Positions 26,618-34,703 of a stretch of DNA of 64,000 bases are shown here, one piece after another. The notes under the pieces are model-generated. The model saw nothing but the letters and a program-made list of their open reading frames with translations, was not told the DNA's origin and ran no database searches. How positions within the stretch are numbered: position 1 is the stretch's first letter; each line of letters starts with the position of its first letter. This DNA comes from an uncultured Acetatifactor sp. (lineage in GTDB: Bacteria; Bacillota; Clostridia; Lachnospirales; Lachnospiraceae): assembly GCA_910578815.1 (NCBI GenBank), contig CAJTSE010000002.1, forward strand, positions 62,001 through 126,000, read 5' to 3'. The position numbers were made by a program, and so were the translations under genes.

Positions 26618-27442
26618 TCAGCAGTTTTTAAACGGCTCCTTTACCTTCTCCTTGTTCTTGTCAAGGAAAAAGGCCATTCCGTACTTTTGATCTTCCGTCT
26701 CAAAGCAGGCGCCGAAAAGCTTTTCCTCAATCACCAGCGCTTCGTCCATGTCCTCGTCCAAGCCTTCATTGACAGCCTTCTTACAGTTGCGCACGGCAAT
26801 GGGTGCGTTCTTGGCGATGGTGGAAGCCATCTTCTCGGCCGCCGCCAGCAGAACCTCCTGCGCCGTCTTGACCACGTTGCCCTCGGCGTCCGTCTCCGCA
26901 GAGAACACCTCGTTTACCAGGCCGATCCGCAAAGCATCCGCAGCTTTAATATTGCGCGCGGTATAGATCATCTGCTTTGCCATGCCTGCTCCTACCAGAC
27001 GAGCCAGACGCTGGGTGCCGCCAAATCCGGGAGTGATTCCCAAACCAACCTCAGGCTGACCGAAGACCGCATTGTCGGAACAAAGCCTGATGTCGCAGCT
27101 CATGGAGATCTCGCATCCACCGCCCAGCGCAAAACCGTTTACTGCGGCGATCACGGGAACAGGGAAGGTCTCCAGCCTTCTGAATACGTCATTGCCCTTC
27201 TTGCCGAAGGCCTCACCCTCAGCTTTGGTCAGCGTACTCATCTCACCAATGTCCGCTCCGGCCACAAAGGATTTCTGGCCTGCACCGGTAAGGATCAGAC
27301 AGCGTACCTCGTTTAAGTCAACCCCGTCCAAAACCTGATTCAGTTCATCCAGCACCTGAGAATTCAAAGCGTTCAACGCCTTCTCCCGGTTAATGGTGAC
27401 GGTGGCGATATTGCCCTTTTGTTCATATAATATGTATTCCAT
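26618..27442 (-). CDS. crt: 3-hydroxybutyryl-CoA dehydratase (crotonase)
   Basis: A 274-residue crotonase-fold enzyme that dehydrates 3-hydroxybutyryl-CoA to crotonyl-CoA. The oxyanion-hole segments AGADIGEM and NGFALGGGCE and both catalytic Glu residues (Glu111 in CEISMSCD, Glu131 in FGQPEVGLG) are present. It is slightly longer than common Crt proteins because of an acidic insert near residue 185 (SAETDAEGNVV). GAGGGA precedes the ATG by about 3-5 bases. It is 79 bases after thl, across a GC-rich hairpin. Confidence 0.95.
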   Translation of the reverse strand: MEYILYEQKGNIATVTINREKALNALNSQVLDELNQVLDGVDLNEVRCLILTGAGQKSFVAGADIGEMSTLTKAEGEAFGKKGNDVFRRLETFPVPVIAAVNGFALGGGCEISMSCDIRLCSDNAVFGQPEVGLGITPGFGGTQRLARLVGAGMAKQMIYTARNIKAADALRIGLVNEVFSAETDAEGNVVKTAQEVLLAAAEKMASTIAKNAPIAVRNCKKAVNEGLDEDMDEALVIEEKLFGACFETEDQKYGMAFFLDKNKEKVKEPFKNC

Positions 27443-27462
27443 ATTCCCTCACATTCCGTCGC

Positions 27463-27492
27463 CCAGGGAGGCGGCAGCCCCCCCTCCCTGGC
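27463..27492. repeat. GC-rich hairpin between thl and crt
   Basis: CCAGGGAGG (27463-27471) and CCTCCCTGG (27484-27492) form a perfect 9-base-pair stem. The following minus-strand sequence is not T-rich. Position between coding regions suggests an RNA stability or processing role (inference). Confidence 0.55.
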
Positions 27493-27521
27493 ACCTAATT
27501 TGCATTTGACAGTTTTTACCT

Positions 27522-28706
27522 TTAATCCTCGATCTTTACAATGGTGGAACAGCCCATGCCGCCGCCGATACACAGGGTAGCCAGACCGGTCTTTGCTCCC
27601 TTCGCCTGCATCTCGTGAAGCAGCGTCACCAGGATGCGGCATCCGGAAGCTCCTACGGGATGGCCCAGAGCAATCGCGCCGCCGTTGGGATTCAGCTGCT
27701 TGTCTACGTCGATTCCAAGCTCCTTGCCCACCGCTACGGACTGTGCCGCAAACGCCTCGTTTGCCTCGATAATATCAAAGTCTTCGATCTTCATGCCGGT
27801 CTTAGCCAGCACCTTCTTTGTAGATGCCACAGGACCGATCCCCATGACTTCGGGACGAACGCCTGCCAAAGCTCCTGCAACAAAGGTTGCCATAGGCTTA
27901 ACGCCCAGCTCTTTCGCCTTTTCTTCGCTCATAACCACAATCGCCGCTGCGCCGTCATTAATTCCGGAAGCGTTGCCTGCGGTAACAAAACCGTCAGGAT
28001 TGATGGGACGAAGCTTCTGCAGTCCCTCGATGGTAGAGCCGGCGCGGGGGCCCTCGTCAACCTTGAATTCGATGGTCTCCTTCTTTTTCTTCACCATCAC
28101 GGGAACGATTTCCTTATCAAATGCGCCGGACTTCTGCGCCGCCTCTGCCTTCTGCTGACTCTTTAACGCAAACTCATCCAGCTCTTCCCGGCTCAGGCCC
28201 CACTCACGGCAAATATTGTCGGCGGTGGTAATCATATGGTAATCATTGAAAGCATCCCAAAGAGCATCCTTAATCATGGTATCCACCAAGGTACCGTTGT
28301 TCATCCTGTAACCGTAACGGCCCTGAGGAATCGCATAGGGAGCCATGGACATGTTTTCCATACCGCCTGCCACAACGATGTCCGCATCTCCTGCCATAAT
28401 CATCTGTGCGGCCTGATTCACGCAGTTTAAGCCAGATCCGCATACTACGTTCATGGTGACGGCGGGTACTTCAATGGGAAGTCCTGCCTTAATGGATGCC
28501 TGACGTGCCACGTTCTGGCCCTGGGCAGCCTGAATTACGCACCCCATATAAACCTGATCCACGTCCTCCGGCTTCACGCCTGCTCTGTTTAAAGCTTCCT
28601 TAATCACGATAGCACCCAGCTCCACAACGGGAGTGGTGCTAAGCGTGCCGCCCATGGTGCCGATGGCGGTACGACATGCTCCGGCTAAAACAACTTTCTT
28701 TGCCAT
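27522..28706 (-). CDS. thl: Acetyl-CoA acetyltransferase (thiolase)
   Basis: A 394-residue biosynthetic-type thiolase that condenses two acetyl-CoA to acetoacetyl-CoA, the entry step to butyrate. Catalytic residues are all visible: Cys89 in NVVCGSGL, His349 in ALGHPVGASG and Cys379 in LCIGGGMG. The start at 28706 (MAKKVVLAG) has GGAGGG 7 bases upstream; a Met 8 codons earlier is part of that leader. It is the first gene of the operon, with a promoter candidate at 28769-28797. Confidence 0.96.
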   Translation of the reverse strand: MAKKVVLAGACRTAIGTMGGTLSTTPVVELGAIVIKEALNRAGVKPEDVDQVYMGCVIQAAQGQNVARQASIKAGLPIEVPAVTMNVVCGSGLNCVNQAAQMIMAGDADIVVAGGMENMSMAPYAIPQGRYGYRMNNGTLVDTMIKDALWDAFNDYHMITTADNICREWGLSREELDEFALKSQQKAEAAQKSGAFDKEIVPVMVKKKKETIEFKVDEGPRAGSTIEGLQKLRPINPDGFVTAGNASGINDGAAAIVVMSEEKAKELGVKPMATFVAGALAGVRPEVMGIGPVASTKKVLAKTGMKIEDFDIIEANEAFAAQSVAVGKELGIDVDKQLNPNGGAIALGHPVGASGCRILVTLLHEMQAKGAKTGLATLCIGGGMGCSTIVKIED

Positions 28707-28768
28707 GTTTTTTCCCTCCAATGAATTCATTTTTTGATTGTTATTTTTTTATCATAAACCCATTTTCA

Positions 28769-28797
28769 AGTGTACCATAGTCACCGCTTATTTGCAA
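28769..28797 (-). promoter_or_regulatory. Promoter candidate of butyrate operon
   Basis: Minus-strand TTGCAA (28792-28797) and TACACT (28769-28774) with a 17-base spacer, in the 103-base gap after the ABC exporter stop. Transcription would begin about 55 bases before the thl ATG. Confidence 0.6.
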
Positions 28798-28809
28798 TGG
28801 ATTTTCCAG

Positions 28810-30573
28810 CTATTTATAATATTGCGCCTGGGCCTCAAACATTTTCGCATAAATTCCTCCGGATAATCCTGCCAGTTCCTCATGACTTCCGTATTCCGCA
28901 ATTTTTCCGTCCTCAAATACCGCGATCCGGTCGCAGAAACGGCAGCTGGACAGCCTGTGAGAGATATAAAATGCCGTCTTCCCGCCCACCAGCGTATGAA
29001 ACTGCCGATAGATCTCATATTCCGCTATCGGGTCCAGAGCAGCCGTTGGCTCGTCCAGAATAATCACCGGCGCCTCCTTGTAAAGGGCTCTGGCAATGGC
29101 CAGCTTCTGCTGCTCACCGCCGGAGGGCTCTATTCCGTCCTCTTCAAAAATCTTAAACAGCCGGGTATCCGCACCCTTACTCAGCTTTCCCACTTTTTCC
29201 TCAAGCTCCACCAGCTTTAACAGCCGCTCCAGCTTTTCCCGGTTCTGATCCTCAAAGGCAATATTTTCCCCGATGGTGAAACCGAAAAGCTTGAAATCCT
29301 GAAATACCGGAGCAAACTGCCGCATGTATTCCTTATAATCATACTCCCTGATGTCCCGGCCGTCCATGAGGATCCTGCCCTCCGTGGGATCATAGAGCCT
29401 GCATAAAAGCTTGATGAAAGTGGTTTTCCCGGCGCCGTTTAAGCCCACAATAGACAGATGCTCTCCCGGCCGGACGGTAATATTCACGCCGTCCAGCACC
29501 TTCCTGTCCGTGCCCGGATAGGCAAAACTCACATTTTGAAACTCCAGACGGTGCTCCCCCTTCTTCACCGGAGCATTCCCCTTGGGAATTGCCTCCGGAT
29601 ACTCCATGAAAAGCACATATTCATAAGCATAATTACAACGTTTCGTCAGCTCCTGTACATTCCAGATCAACCCGCCCAGCGTATCGTTCAGCCCTCCTGC
29701 CGCGGAAATCATCTGGGTAAAGGTACCGATGGAAAACACCTGCCGGATGACAAGAAGCCCCACATAGGCATAGGTAATCAACGCCCTGACCAGCCCCGTC
29801 ACCGTCATAAACATCGAATAGGGATATGTCTTATCGGCCTGCCACTTCCAGCCTTCGATACTTTCCTTTGTATAACCTTTCCATTTATTCACCAGCATCC
29901 TGCGGGCGTCATACAGGCGAATATCCTTCCCGAAACGAAAGTCCACGATCCCCCAGCCAAAGTAGCCAAACAAACGGTTTACTTTGGAAAGGCGTCCATA
30001 TGCCTCCAGCTCCACCTTATTCTGCCTGGCGGTGGCCACGCCGTTCAGCGCCACCTGCACCAGTATCACTGCCAGCAGAAGCGGAGCATGCAGAGTAATG
30101 ACGGTAACAAAACCTGCAATTTTAAATATATTTCCCAAAAACATAAAGAGCTGCTCTGCAATTCCGTAAGCCCCTCCCGAATACCAGGTCATACCTGTCC
30201 GGGCCTTTTCCAGCTGGTCCAGAGCTGCCTTGTCCTCGGTGAGCTGAAAGTCCAGCCCCATGGAGTGCAGACTGATCTGCATGGTAAAATAATTGTCCAG
30301 CCGCTCCTGATATTTCTGAAGCGTCATATTCAGCCTGTCATTTACCACCTGCAGGATGCACTCTCCGACAACGAGGATCCCGGCATAAAGGGCCAGCGTC
30401 CGGAGATTGCGCGAGGTGCAGAGCTCGTCCACCAAAAGAGGCGTGATAAAAATTCCCAGAAAGGGCCGGGCCGTCTCTATCAGCGTCTTCAATCCTTCCA
30501 GCAGAAAGAACCGGGGATATCGCTTCCAGGCGGTGGAAAATAAAACCCTGATGACCGAATTTAACTTTTTCAT
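28810..30573 (-). CDS. ABC exporter, fused permease-ATPase, second half of a heterodimer
   Basis: A 587-residue type IV (type I exporter) ABC protein: about six transmembrane helices to residue 320, then the nucleotide-binding domain with Walker A GLNGAGKTT, a signature read as PSGGEQQ rather than LSGGQ, Walker B VIILDEPTAALD and switch His in YISHRLSS. The changed signature suggests one degenerate site in a heterodimer with the product of the upstream gene. Its start overlaps the upstream stop by ATGA. Substrate is unknown; drug, lipid or peptide export are possible. Confidence 0.93.
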   Translation of the reverse strand: MKKLNSVIRVLFSTAWKRYPRFFLLEGLKTLIETARPFLGIFITPLLVDELCTSRNLRTLALYAGILVVGECILQVVNDRLNMTLQKYQERLDNYFTMQISLHSMGLDFQLTEDKAALDQLEKARTGMTWYSGGAYGIAEQLFMFLGNIFKIAGFVTVITLHAPLLLAVILVQVALNGVATARQNKVELEAYGRLSKVNRLFGYFGWGIVDFRFGKDIRLYDARRMLVNKWKGYTKESIEGWKWQADKTYPYSMFMTVTGLVRALITYAYVGLLVIRQVFSIGTFTQMISAAGGLNDTLGGLIWNVQELTKRCNYAYEYVLFMEYPEAIPKGNAPVKKGEHRLEFQNVSFAYPGTDRKVLDGVNITVRPGEHLSIVGLNGAGKTTFIKLLCRLYDPTEGRILMDGRDIREYDYKEYMRQFAPVFQDFKLFGFTIGENIAFEDQNREKLERLLKLVELEEKVGKLSKGADTRLFKIFEEDGIEPSGGEQQKLAIARALYKEAPVIILDEPTAALDPIAEYEIYRQFHTLVGGKTAFYISHRLSSCRFCDRIAVFEDGKIAEYGSHEELAGLSGGIYAKMFEAQAQYYK

Positions 30574-32420
30574 GCCTCCGCCTCCTGTCCGTCCTGATAG
30601 TACTGAGCCTGCAGTTCAAACATGCGGGCATACTCCCCGCCTTTTGCCATCAGCTCATCATGGCTGCCGTACTCGATCATCCTGCCCTCCGCAAACATGG
30701 CCACCTGGTCGCAGAACCTGGTGGACGCCAGCCTGTGAGAAATGTAAACCGCCGACTTCTTTCCGATCATATGATTAAACCGCTCATACATCTGCTGCTC
30801 CGCCAGGGCATCCAGCGCCGAGGTAGGCTCGTCCAACACCACCACCGGCGCGGACTTATACAGGGCCCTGGCCAGGGCCAGCTTCTGCCTCTCTCCCCCG
30901 GACAGATCCACTCCCTCTTCGTCTACCACTTTCAACAGTTCTGTGCCGATCCCTTTGGGCAGGGTGCTGATTCTGTCACCCAGACCCGCCTCTTCCGCCG
31001 CTGCTTCCGCCCTGGAGCAGTCCGTGTCTTTCATTGCCATCATGGAAATATTTTCCGCAATGGGAAACGCCAGCACCTCTATATTCTGAAACACAGGAGC
31101 AAACAGCCTGTAATACTCTTCCCGCCTGAATTTCCGGATGTCCACCCCGTTTAAGGTAATATATCCTTCCGTGGGATCGTACAGCCTGAGCAGGAGCTTA
31201 ATCATGGTCGTCTTGCCGGCACCGTTTAAACCCACCACCGCCAGCTTTTCTCCCGGATGCAGGGTCATACTCAGATGATCCAGGGCATTTTTCTCCTGCT
31301 TTAAATAACGATAACACACGTCATGAAATTCAATGGTATATTCTTCCGCCTTCGGAATGGGAACGGTATCTTCCTCTTCTTCCATATCCAGCTCCATAAA
31401 GGTCCTGAAATCATCCACCTCCAGAGAGGCCCGTTCATAATCACCGAACCGATGCAGGAACTGCAGCATACTTCCTGAGAAGGAATACGCCAGCGCCAGA
31501 TACATGGTAAAGTCGCCCACGGAAAGCCCCTTTTGTAAAACGGCATAAAGCAGCGCTCCATAAATCCCCGCATTGCCCGCCAGGTACAGGAGCTGCACCA
31601 CTACCGAATGCCGGAACCACAGCTCTTTACTATAATCTATCCGTTCCTCCCTCCTAGCAAATATCTGCCGCTGTTTTTCCGTTAAAAAGCCGGCCAAATC
31701 GAACAGGCGAATGTCCTTGGCATAGTCAAAATCCTGGGTGACACGGCTCATGTAATTCACCTGCCGCCAAACCGGCGCCAGCTTATCCCATACCTCCCGC
31801 TTATCCGTGCGGATAATCTTCCGGTAATACAGATATTGAAGGATTCCCAGCACAATCAGGAAGATCACCAGACCCGGATTCAGGACCGTAACCGCCGCAA
31901 AGGTGGAAATCACCACGCAGAGGTTTCTTCCCAGAGTATCCATCAAGTGCATCATGCCCTCCACGCCGTTATTGTTTCCACCGGTGGCCTCGGTGGCCCG
32001 CTGATGGACATCCAGCACATCCGGCTGCTCCAGCCTTTGATAATTCAGCCCCAGTGCCTTGTCCACCCGCTCCGTGATAATCTGCATTCTCACATAAATA
32101 AAACGATACCAGGTCTTATTCTGGGCAAAAGCGTTGCCCAGGGTTAAAACGGCGGCAATACCCCCGGCAATCAGGATCAGCTTAAGGAGTGATTCCGCTT
32201 TCTCCCCGGCGTTCCCTTCCGCCTGTACCAGGTCGATCACATACTTGCCCACAATCCCCCAGTAAAAGGAGAGGATTGACCCGCATATAATGCCCAGCAG
32301 GACAATCAGTATTGCCGCCGGGCAGTAATGTTTTACTTTCTTAATAATGTAAATTGTATTGCTCCGAATTCCAAACTGCCGATGCAGTGGATTTTCGCTT
32401 CTGTCGTGATATTCTGCCAT
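30570..32420 (-). CDS. ABC exporter, fused permease-ATPase, first half of a heterodimer
   Basis: A 616-residue partner of the following gene: membrane domain to about residue 345, then Walker A GLNGAGKTT, signature LSGGERQKLALAR, Walker B VVVLDEPTSALD and the switch His in YISHRLAS. The intact signature contrasts with its partner. It overlaps the partner start by four bases, implying coupled translation in a 1:1 ratio. The start at 32420 has GAGG 7 bases upstream. No neighbouring gene indicates a substrate. Confidence 0.93.
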   Translation of the reverse strand: MAEYHDRSENPLHRQFGIRSNTIYIIKKVKHYCPAAILIVLLGIICGSILSFYWGIVGKYVIDLVQAEGNAGEKAESLLKLILIAGGIAAVLTLGNAFAQNKTWYRFIYVRMQIITERVDKALGLNYQRLEQPDVLDVHQRATEATGGNNNGVEGMMHLMDTLGRNLCVVISTFAAVTVLNPGLVIFLIVLGILQYLYYRKIIRTDKREVWDKLAPVWRQVNYMSRVTQDFDYAKDIRLFDLAGFLTEKQRQIFARREERIDYSKELWFRHSVVVQLLYLAGNAGIYGALLYAVLQKGLSVGDFTMYLALAYSFSGSMLQFLHRFGDYERASLEVDDFRTFMELDMEEEEDTVPIPKAEEYTIEFHDVCYRYLKQEKNALDHLSMTLHPGEKLAVVGLNGAGKTTMIKLLLRLYDPTEGYITLNGVDIRKFRREEYYRLFAPVFQNIEVLAFPIAENISMMAMKDTDCSRAEAAAEEAGLGDRISTLPKGIGTELLKVVDEEGVDLSGGERQKLALARALYKSAPVVVLDEPTSALDALAEQQMYERFNHMIGKKSAVYISHRLASTRFCDQVAMFAEGRMIEYGSHDELMAKGGEYARMFELQAQYYQDGQEAEA

Positions 32421-32487
32421 AATGATACCTCATTCAAAATCATTGCATCGAGCAGGGACGACCTTATCCCTGCGCATATCAAAGTCA

Positions 32488-32548
32488 AATACCCCGCAGC
32501 AAGCTGACGGGGCATCAATCTTGCTGCGCAGCAGAGCTGCGGGGTATT
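32488..32548. repeat. Inverted repeat in the 331-base gap 32421-32751
   Basis: AATACCCCGCAGC (32488) and GCTGCGGGGTATT (32536) are perfect 13-base arms; inside them GCAGCAAG/CTTGCTGC also pair. No gene is visible in this gap. The rest holds a GC-rich stretch with GCACGGCACTTGAC and a terminator at 32665-32697. It looks like a dispersed palindromic repeat, which a genome search would settle. Confidence 0.6.
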
Positions 32549-32664
32549 CGACCCTCGCGGCATTCGTCAAATGCTCGTGCAAGCACGGCACTTGACTCAT
32601 TGCTCGCGGGAATAAAATTCACACTCTTGATGTACGCGTCTGACGGCTCGGTTTCCTATAAGAC

Positions 32665-32697
32665 AAAAAGACGGCGGCAGGAATCGGCCCCGCCGCC
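32665..32697 (-). terminator. Terminator after zinc-ribbon/DUF4234 gene
   Basis: GGCGGC (32673) and GCCGCC (32692) form a GC-rich stem that on the minus strand is followed by GTCTTTTTG, a typical intrinsic terminator. Confidence 0.75.
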
Positions 32698-32751
32698 AAA
32701 TGTCCAGTCAACCATAGAATGCACTCACTACGAGTATTCTATTGTCATGAA

Positions 32752-33363
32752 TTACAGGTTATGTGCCTGATTATACGCATTACAAATCTTATTGGAATTT
32801 TTGATCAAAATACTCATGGCAATAAAGGGGCCGATGCCGCAAAGCACGGCGCCGAAAAGATGCCACATAAGAATCGTAGTACCATTCTCCTGAAAATTCA
32901 TTCCATATCTTGACGCATTTTCCGCAAGCCTGTTACCCAGCTTATACTCCCAAATCAGGTTATAAATACCGCAGGTAACAAAGGACAATACTATGTACTG
33001 AAGCAGGCCGGCAGTGCTTTCACCATCACCCTCACATGCAATATTCACGTCCTTGGCCATCCTGTATATAAAATAATAACCATAGATGCCACAGGTAATG
33101 ATCGACAGAATAATATAAACCAAAAGACCCCTGTCCGTCTTCAGCTTCTCACCTGCATAAGGCGCCTCTTTACCGGAAAAGGAATTACGGATGTCGTTAA
33201 AGGCACTCTTTAACTCGCTTCCGGAATTGTTAAACGCCTGGGATGCCGTATTCTCCAGCTGCTTTTCAAAGGACTGCTGATCCGCCCCCCCCAGTTGACT
33301 TCCGCAGTTCGGGCATACCGATGCACCGTCTTCTACACTTTTTCCACACTTTGGACAAAACAT
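32752..33363 (-). CDS. Zinc-ribbon DUF4234 membrane protein
   Basis: A 203-residue protein with an N-terminal zinc ribbon (CPKCG and CPNCG, four Cys), a Gln/Asn/Ser-rich linker, and a C-terminal DUF4234 domain with about four hydrophobic segments in two similar halves (IILSIITCGIYGYYF and IVLSFVTCGIYNLIW). DUF4234 proteins have no known biochemical role. It follows the DUF2752 gene by 16 bases and is followed by a terminator, so it ends the metallophosphoesterase/DUF2752 transcript. GAGGAG lies about 10 bases before the ATG. Confidence 0.85.
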   Translation of the reverse strand: MFCPKCGKSVEDGASVCPNCGSQLGGADQQSFEKQLENTASQAFNNSGSELKSAFNDIRNSFSGKEAPYAGEKLKTDRGLLVYIILSIITCGIYGYYFIYRMAKDVNIACEGDGESTAGLLQYIVLSFVTCGIYNLIWEYKLGNRLAENASRYGMNFQENGTTILMWHLFGAVLCGIGPFIAMSILIKNSNKICNAYNQAHNL

Positions 33364-33379
33364 AAGTAAAACACTCCTC

Positions 33380-33802
33380 TCATTTTCTTTCGTGCCCTAT
33401 TAACCGAAATATAATATTATTCTGTGGTTCAAAAACCACTATATCCCCCTCGGTAAATAAGAGCCTATATATATATACTATAATAAAGGCCATAATTATT
33501 GTCAACATAATAATTTTATAAATTTTAATATTTATTTTAGATTTAAGCAGATATATCCCTACTGCTGCCGGCGGAACCGCAAACAACGGATGATAGTAAA
33601 ACGCCGTCGCAAAGTTCAGCCTCAGCAAAGACAGCCATGCTCTTGTCATGCCGCATCCAAGGCAGGAAATTCCCGTAATAAATTTAATGGGACAGCCAAT
33701 CCCCGCAAAATGAAAAAAAACATAAATAAACAGGATTGCCGCCGCTCCCAAAATAAAATCCTTATGCTGTTTCCAACACGTTTTATTCCCGAAAATTTTC
33801 AT
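33380..33802 (-). CDS. DUF2752 membrane protein
   Basis: A 140-residue small membrane protein with the DUF2752 signature GIGCPIKF..GISCLGCGMTRAW, where Cys residues flank the end of the first helix, and about three hydrophobic segments. The function of DUF2752 is unknown. ATG at 33802 has GAAGGG 4-5 bases upstream and gives a typical family length. An ATG at 33865 that overlaps the previous stop is a real alternative and would add 21 hydrophilic residues. Base composition is AT-rich toward the 3' end. Confidence 0.8.
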   Translation of the reverse strand: MKIFGNKTCWKQHKDFILGAAAILFIYVFFHFAGIGCPIKFITGISCLGCGMTRAWLSLLRLNFATAFYYHPLFAVPPAAVGIYLLKSKINIKIYKIIMLTIIMAFIIVYIYRLLFTEGDIVVFEPQNNIIFRLIGHERK

Positions 33803-33864
33803 TTGACCCTTCCCTGCCCCGGATAAAGGCATTGCACAAGCGCTTCCCTCCGCCGCATCCCTCA

Positions 33865-34530
33865 TCACCCTGCATCATGCAGCCGATTCAGGATCCCGTC
33901 CGCGTCGATTCCCGGATGGGTCAGATACATGCGGCTGATTTCTTCTGCAAACTCCGGAGAAATTTGATTTTTCCCTGCAATGACCTTTGTCGTCATCCCC
34001 TTTTCAATCCCCCGGATCACCCCGCGGACAATACGTTCCCTGTCCGCTTCGGATTTAGGAATCTGCAGGGCCCTGCCCGTATGCGGAATGATAATCTGCT
34101 CCACCCGGAAATCTCCGCTCTCCGACACCTCCAAAAGAGCCATGGTAATTTCCTGATTGAACCGCCTGGGGCCGCAGCTTCCGGGATTTAAAAAGCGGAT
34201 ACCCTGCTCCCTGCTGTCGGCATATTTATGTGAATGTCCGTAAATTACCATCTTCACGCCTTGCAAGTCCGCCGGTATATCCTTCTTTTTATGACACATG
34301 AAAACGGACACACCGCATACTTCAAGCTTTTCCCAAAGCGGAATATGCCGTGCCCATTCCTTGTCGTTATTTCCTCTGACTGCCTTAACCGGCGCAATCC
34401 GCCCAAGCTCATCCAGCAGTCCCTGACCGCCGATGTCCCCTCCGTGCAGAATCAGGCTGCACTCCTGCAGATGCTCGATCACCTCCGGCCGCAACAGTCC
34501 GTGGGTATCTGAAATAATTCCGATTCTCAT
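33865..34530 (-). CDS. YfcE/MJ0936-type metallophosphoesterase with C-terminal helical extension
   Basis: A 221-residue calcineurin-like phosphodiesterase. All metal motifs are present: SDTHG, HGGDIG, RGNND, and YGHSHK. The catalytic part ends near residue 155; a 65-residue extension (DRERIVRGVIRGIEKGMTTK, ISPEFAEEISRMYLTHPGID) looks helical and is not part of the basic YfcE fold. The substrate is not readable; YfcE-type enzymes hydrolyse phosphodiesters. ATG at 34530 is preferred over 34536 because AAAGG lies about 7 bases upstream. A promoter fits at 34578-34606. Confidence 0.88.
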   Translation of the reverse strand: MRIGIISDTHGLLRPEVIEHLQECSLILHGGDIGGQGLLDELGRIAPVKAVRGNNDKEWARHIPLWEKLEVCGVSVFMCHKKKDIPADLQGVKMVIYGHSHKYADSREQGIRFLNPGSCGPRRFNQEITMALLEVSESGDFRVEQIIIPHTGRALQIPKSEADRERIVRGVIRGIEKGMTTKVIAGKNQISPEFAEEISRMYLTHPGIDADGILNRLHDAG

Positions 34531-34577
34531 ACTCATACCTTTACATTTACGAGGCTTATAAACCTGTTTTCCTTATT

Positions 34578-34606
34578 AGTATACTATATTTCAAACCCCT
34601 TCACAA
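34578..34606 (-). promoter_or_regulatory. Promoter of metallophosphoesterase gene
   Basis: Minus-strand TTGTGA (34601-34606) and TATACT (34578-34583), 17 bases apart, about 45 bases before the start codon. Confidence 0.6.
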
Positions 34607-34703
34607 TCCTGAATCGAACCATATGCCGCCGTACATTGACAGAAGCCGCGGCTTTGTGCTATTTTTAATGCTGATAAGGATATTTTACAGGACGGTATTT
34701 ACG

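Noticed and set aside
22415..28706. Complete butyrate pathway to free butyrate
   Set aside because: The six genes reach butyryl-CoA only; no butyryl-CoA:acetate CoA-transferase or butyrate kinase gene is in the window.
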